Positions 61,456 through 64,000 of a stretch of 64,000 nucleotides of DNA are shown one piece after another. Made by a program: the position numbers and the translations under genes. The notes under the pieces were generated by a model. That model was given only the letters and a program-made list of their open reading frames with translations, was not told the origin of the DNA and searched no databases. How positions within the stretch are numbered: the first letter of the stretch is position 1; each line of letters begins with the position of its first letter. This DNA is from Apteryx mantelli (lineage: Eukaryota > Chordata > Aves > Apterygiformes > Apterygidae), in the NCBI RefSeq assembly GCF_036417845.1, contig NC_089985.1:28788583-28852582 (forward strand), given 5' to 3'.

Positions 61456-64000
61456 AACTGTCACATCCCCTAATCCATATTCACCTGCCAGAACTACAAA
61501 CGTCTCATTAATTCCATCTAAATTACACAGATTAGCTTTAAAATGGACTCTTCCGGTAAGCATTTCTTTTCTTTCTTCAAAACATGAGAAATCCTCTTTT
61601 TCCAGTCATTGTGTCCTTGAACAGAAAAACTAAAAATTCAGAAATTTTGTCCTTTCAACCCCCTTGCTATGAGGAAACTCTTTGTTTCCTTTCTGCGTTA
61701 TGTTACCAAAGCTGATGTCATCTCTCCGGGAGGAATCGTTTGTTTGCTCCACCTACCGTTATGGGATACTTTGCCCCTGCTTGTTCATTGCAGGCAAAAG
61801 TCCGGGCAATGCTCAGCTCCACGGCTGTGTCCAGTCTCGTAACGACTGAATTTAGTGAGATTTTACCTATTGATTTAAAGAGCGGCCTTTTATTATTGAA
61901 AGGCAGTTCAGTATTTCTCTCCAAGACACCTTAGTCCTTTGTCAAAGCAGACAACAGAGATACTAATCAGTGTCCATCATGATGTCCACTATGAACCTAA
62001 CTGAGATTGGTAATCAATTTTATATAAGCTATTGGAGAATATGGTAAGGACTCTCCACCAGTACTTACCCAGGACCATATCTGACACAGAAGTTACAGCC
62101 GACTGACCAAATCAGTATGCTCTACTGTGTCCACTGTGTCTCGATTTTGCAGAAGAATTGGCTGTAGTGATTTACACACATTCCCATACAAAATGGCCTG
62201 AGTTGACCCGTTAATCAAAATATTTAAAGATTAAAACAATCCAAAGGAAAACACAAGCCATGTGTTCAACAGCTGCAAAATATTTAAGAAGTTTGTAGCA
62301 GACTTCTAGAAGCTTGCAAAATTAAATTTGGGACTTTAATTAGAGGTTTATGAGAACTGACTTTGCTCGTTTTCAGAGGTACATACAATTTTTCTGTTTC
62401 TAGCGTAAATGAAGTGAATTGAGGATTCAGAATTGCAACTTACAAAACAGCAGAAGATCTGAAATGACATGGTAAGGATATCAGGTCCAACTATGAGTTG
62501 CACACAGCTTTAGTGATTTGTACACAATTTAGATTTATACGCAGCAAATTTAGATTTGTACATAGCACATACGTAAGTAATTAAAAACTTGTCCAGATTC
62601 ATTTCCAGATTTTATAAGCTTAACGGATCTTTTAAAAATTGTGGTCTGACTTTGGGGCTCACAAAAAAAAAAATCTAAATTTTCTGCTGTCCTGTTTCAT
62701 TAAAAATATTTTGACACAACTGTTCATCCTAAAATACATATAGTATTCACATGGCATATTAGACATTCAACCAGCATAAAAGTCTCTAACCAAAATTTCT
62801 GCATTCCTAACAGATTAAACTACATTATGGTACAAAAAGTCTTTGTAATGAAGTTGTATTGAATAATTCTGCCCTTCCCCAGTCATCAGCATTTCACATA
62901 AACATGCTGTTTGTCACTCCGGAAATTCTCTCAGTGTAGGCTAGATCCTGTAGCCAGGCGTCTCTACCTGAAATTCCCATTGGAAATAATAAAATTTAAA
63001 AAGAGTTTATAGAACTGGATACTGGCAGACCAGGGACAGAGTTTATAAGGTCTCTCCAGAAAGTTTTCTACCAACTGCTTTCTTTCTTAGATCAAGGAAG
63101 TGCCAAATCTCAATTTCCTGCTGTCGCTGGATCATTCCTGCCATTATTTCAGTGAAATTGTCCCACATGATTATTGGAAAGACTGTACACCAGGTTCCCT
63201 AAATAATTCCTGAAGCCCCTTTCGCATCTCTTCCTCAGCCCCTCCCTTTTCTCCACATGGTAAGGGAAGTGCTCAGCCTTTTTTTGGATTATAGTTTATA
63301 TTTAAATTATTGTATTTTGCAATAACTCATCTTTAGCTTGTTCTCTAAATATAGTTGGCTCCTTGAAGCCACAGTAAAAAGCACTCTAGCACTGGTCTCA
63401 AGCATCTCCCCCACAAGCTGTGTGTGGTCTCTTATAGTCTCTCACAGCTTCCTACTACTTCATTTTATCATCAAGTTCATTAATGTTTCAACAATGATTT
63501 CTGTTGCACTCCTTGCTTTGTGTCCCCTCCCGTTTTCTTCTTCAAAATGTTGAGACATTGTGGGCAAATTTTATAGCCTCCATATTTTTCCCCCCTCAAC
63601 ACTTTGATGCTTATAACAGTGGAAAAAAGTCTTTTGGGGAAGGTTTGTCATCCCTTCTTTTTTTCAACTTGGTCTCCTCCTGTTTCTACTTTCATTCTAT
63701 CAGTTCCTCTTTCTATAAGTCCTTCTTGCTTCAAACCATCTTGAGAGCTTGACAAACCATCGAAACTCCAAGCTGGTATCTTCTCCCTCCCCATCCCCTT
63801 CTCGATTCTGCTCCAACAGCAACAGCAGAATAAAGCAACTAGATACCATGCTAACATTAACAACATAATTAGAAGCCATTAAGAGGTTTCAGTTGGCTTT
63901 CTTCCCAGTTTTTGACAGTACTTCATTGCACTTTAATTACAAAAATAATATATTGCCTCTTTTTAAGAGTAATGCTTTTCTAAAATAAAACCTCAGCCAC
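61456..64000. other. Intergenic DNA, no gene recognised
   Basis: AT-rich sequence beyond the CR1 5' end. A stretch at 61700-61870 keeps several CpGs and is somewhat GC-richer, but its open frames (both strands) have no family resemblance. Nothing else is recognised. Confidence 0.55.

Noticed and set aside
6901-64000. Search for exons of GIPC2, the gene expected upstream of PTGFR by human gene order
   Set aside because: No PDZ-like or other matching peptide was seen in the listed frames; small exons could be missed, but nothing supports it.
1-64000. CRISPR arrays, bacterial-type operons, tRNA or rRNA genes
   Set aside because: No regularly spaced direct repeats, no tRNA B-box with a fitting cloverleaf and no rRNA-like stretch were seen; the sequence is vertebrate nuclear DNA.

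Overview
The window looks like nuclear DNA from an amniote, most probably a bird. Three things point there: a G-protein-coupled receptor exon that I recognise as the prostaglandin F2-alpha receptor (PTGFR), a nearly full-length CR1 LINE with the avian-type 3' octamer tail, and a low density of other repeats (a few decayed MIR and CR1 pieces, no young SINEs). There are no operons, rRNA or tRNA genes, or CRISPR arrays. Genes read on the minus strand.

Layout. 1-4380 is the start of a PTGFR intron; the last coding exon is not seen and should lie beyond base 1. 4381-5228 is the main PTGFR coding exon, with a 59-nt 5' leader segment that carries a short upstream ORF. 5229 to about 6060 or 6360 is the first intron. 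About 5860-6900 is a strong CpG island, the likely PTGFR promoter and non-coding first exon; its distal edge holds a short tandem repeat with Sp1-like and YY1-like sites.

6.9-57.5 kb is gene-poor, AT-rich intergenic DNA upstream of PTGFR. I see no convincing protein-coding exon there. It holds a MIR SINE (about 27.37-27.53 kb), a second MIR-like piece (about 45.07-45.25 kb), an old CR1 tail (about 39.8 kb), a possible hAT-type MITE (37.77-37.99 kb), several small CpG-rich patches (27.95, 32.97 and 48.2-48.5 kb) and a few motif clusters that could be enhancers (8.63, 36.7 and 50.6 kb).

57.54 to about 61.46 kb is a CR1 retrotransposon on the minus strand. Its ORF1 has an SGNH-esterase domain and its ORF2 has endonuclease and reverse transcriptase domains. 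All catalytic motifs I looked for are readable, but ORF2 is broken by two small indels and the 5' end is truncated. 61.5-64 kb is again non-coding.

I did not find a convincing new biological system. The points most worth checking are the uORF at the PTGFR splice junction, unusual residues in the receptor, the Sp1/YY1 repeat in the CpG island, the CpG patch at 48.3 kb, and the octamer/TCF cluster at 50.6 kb.
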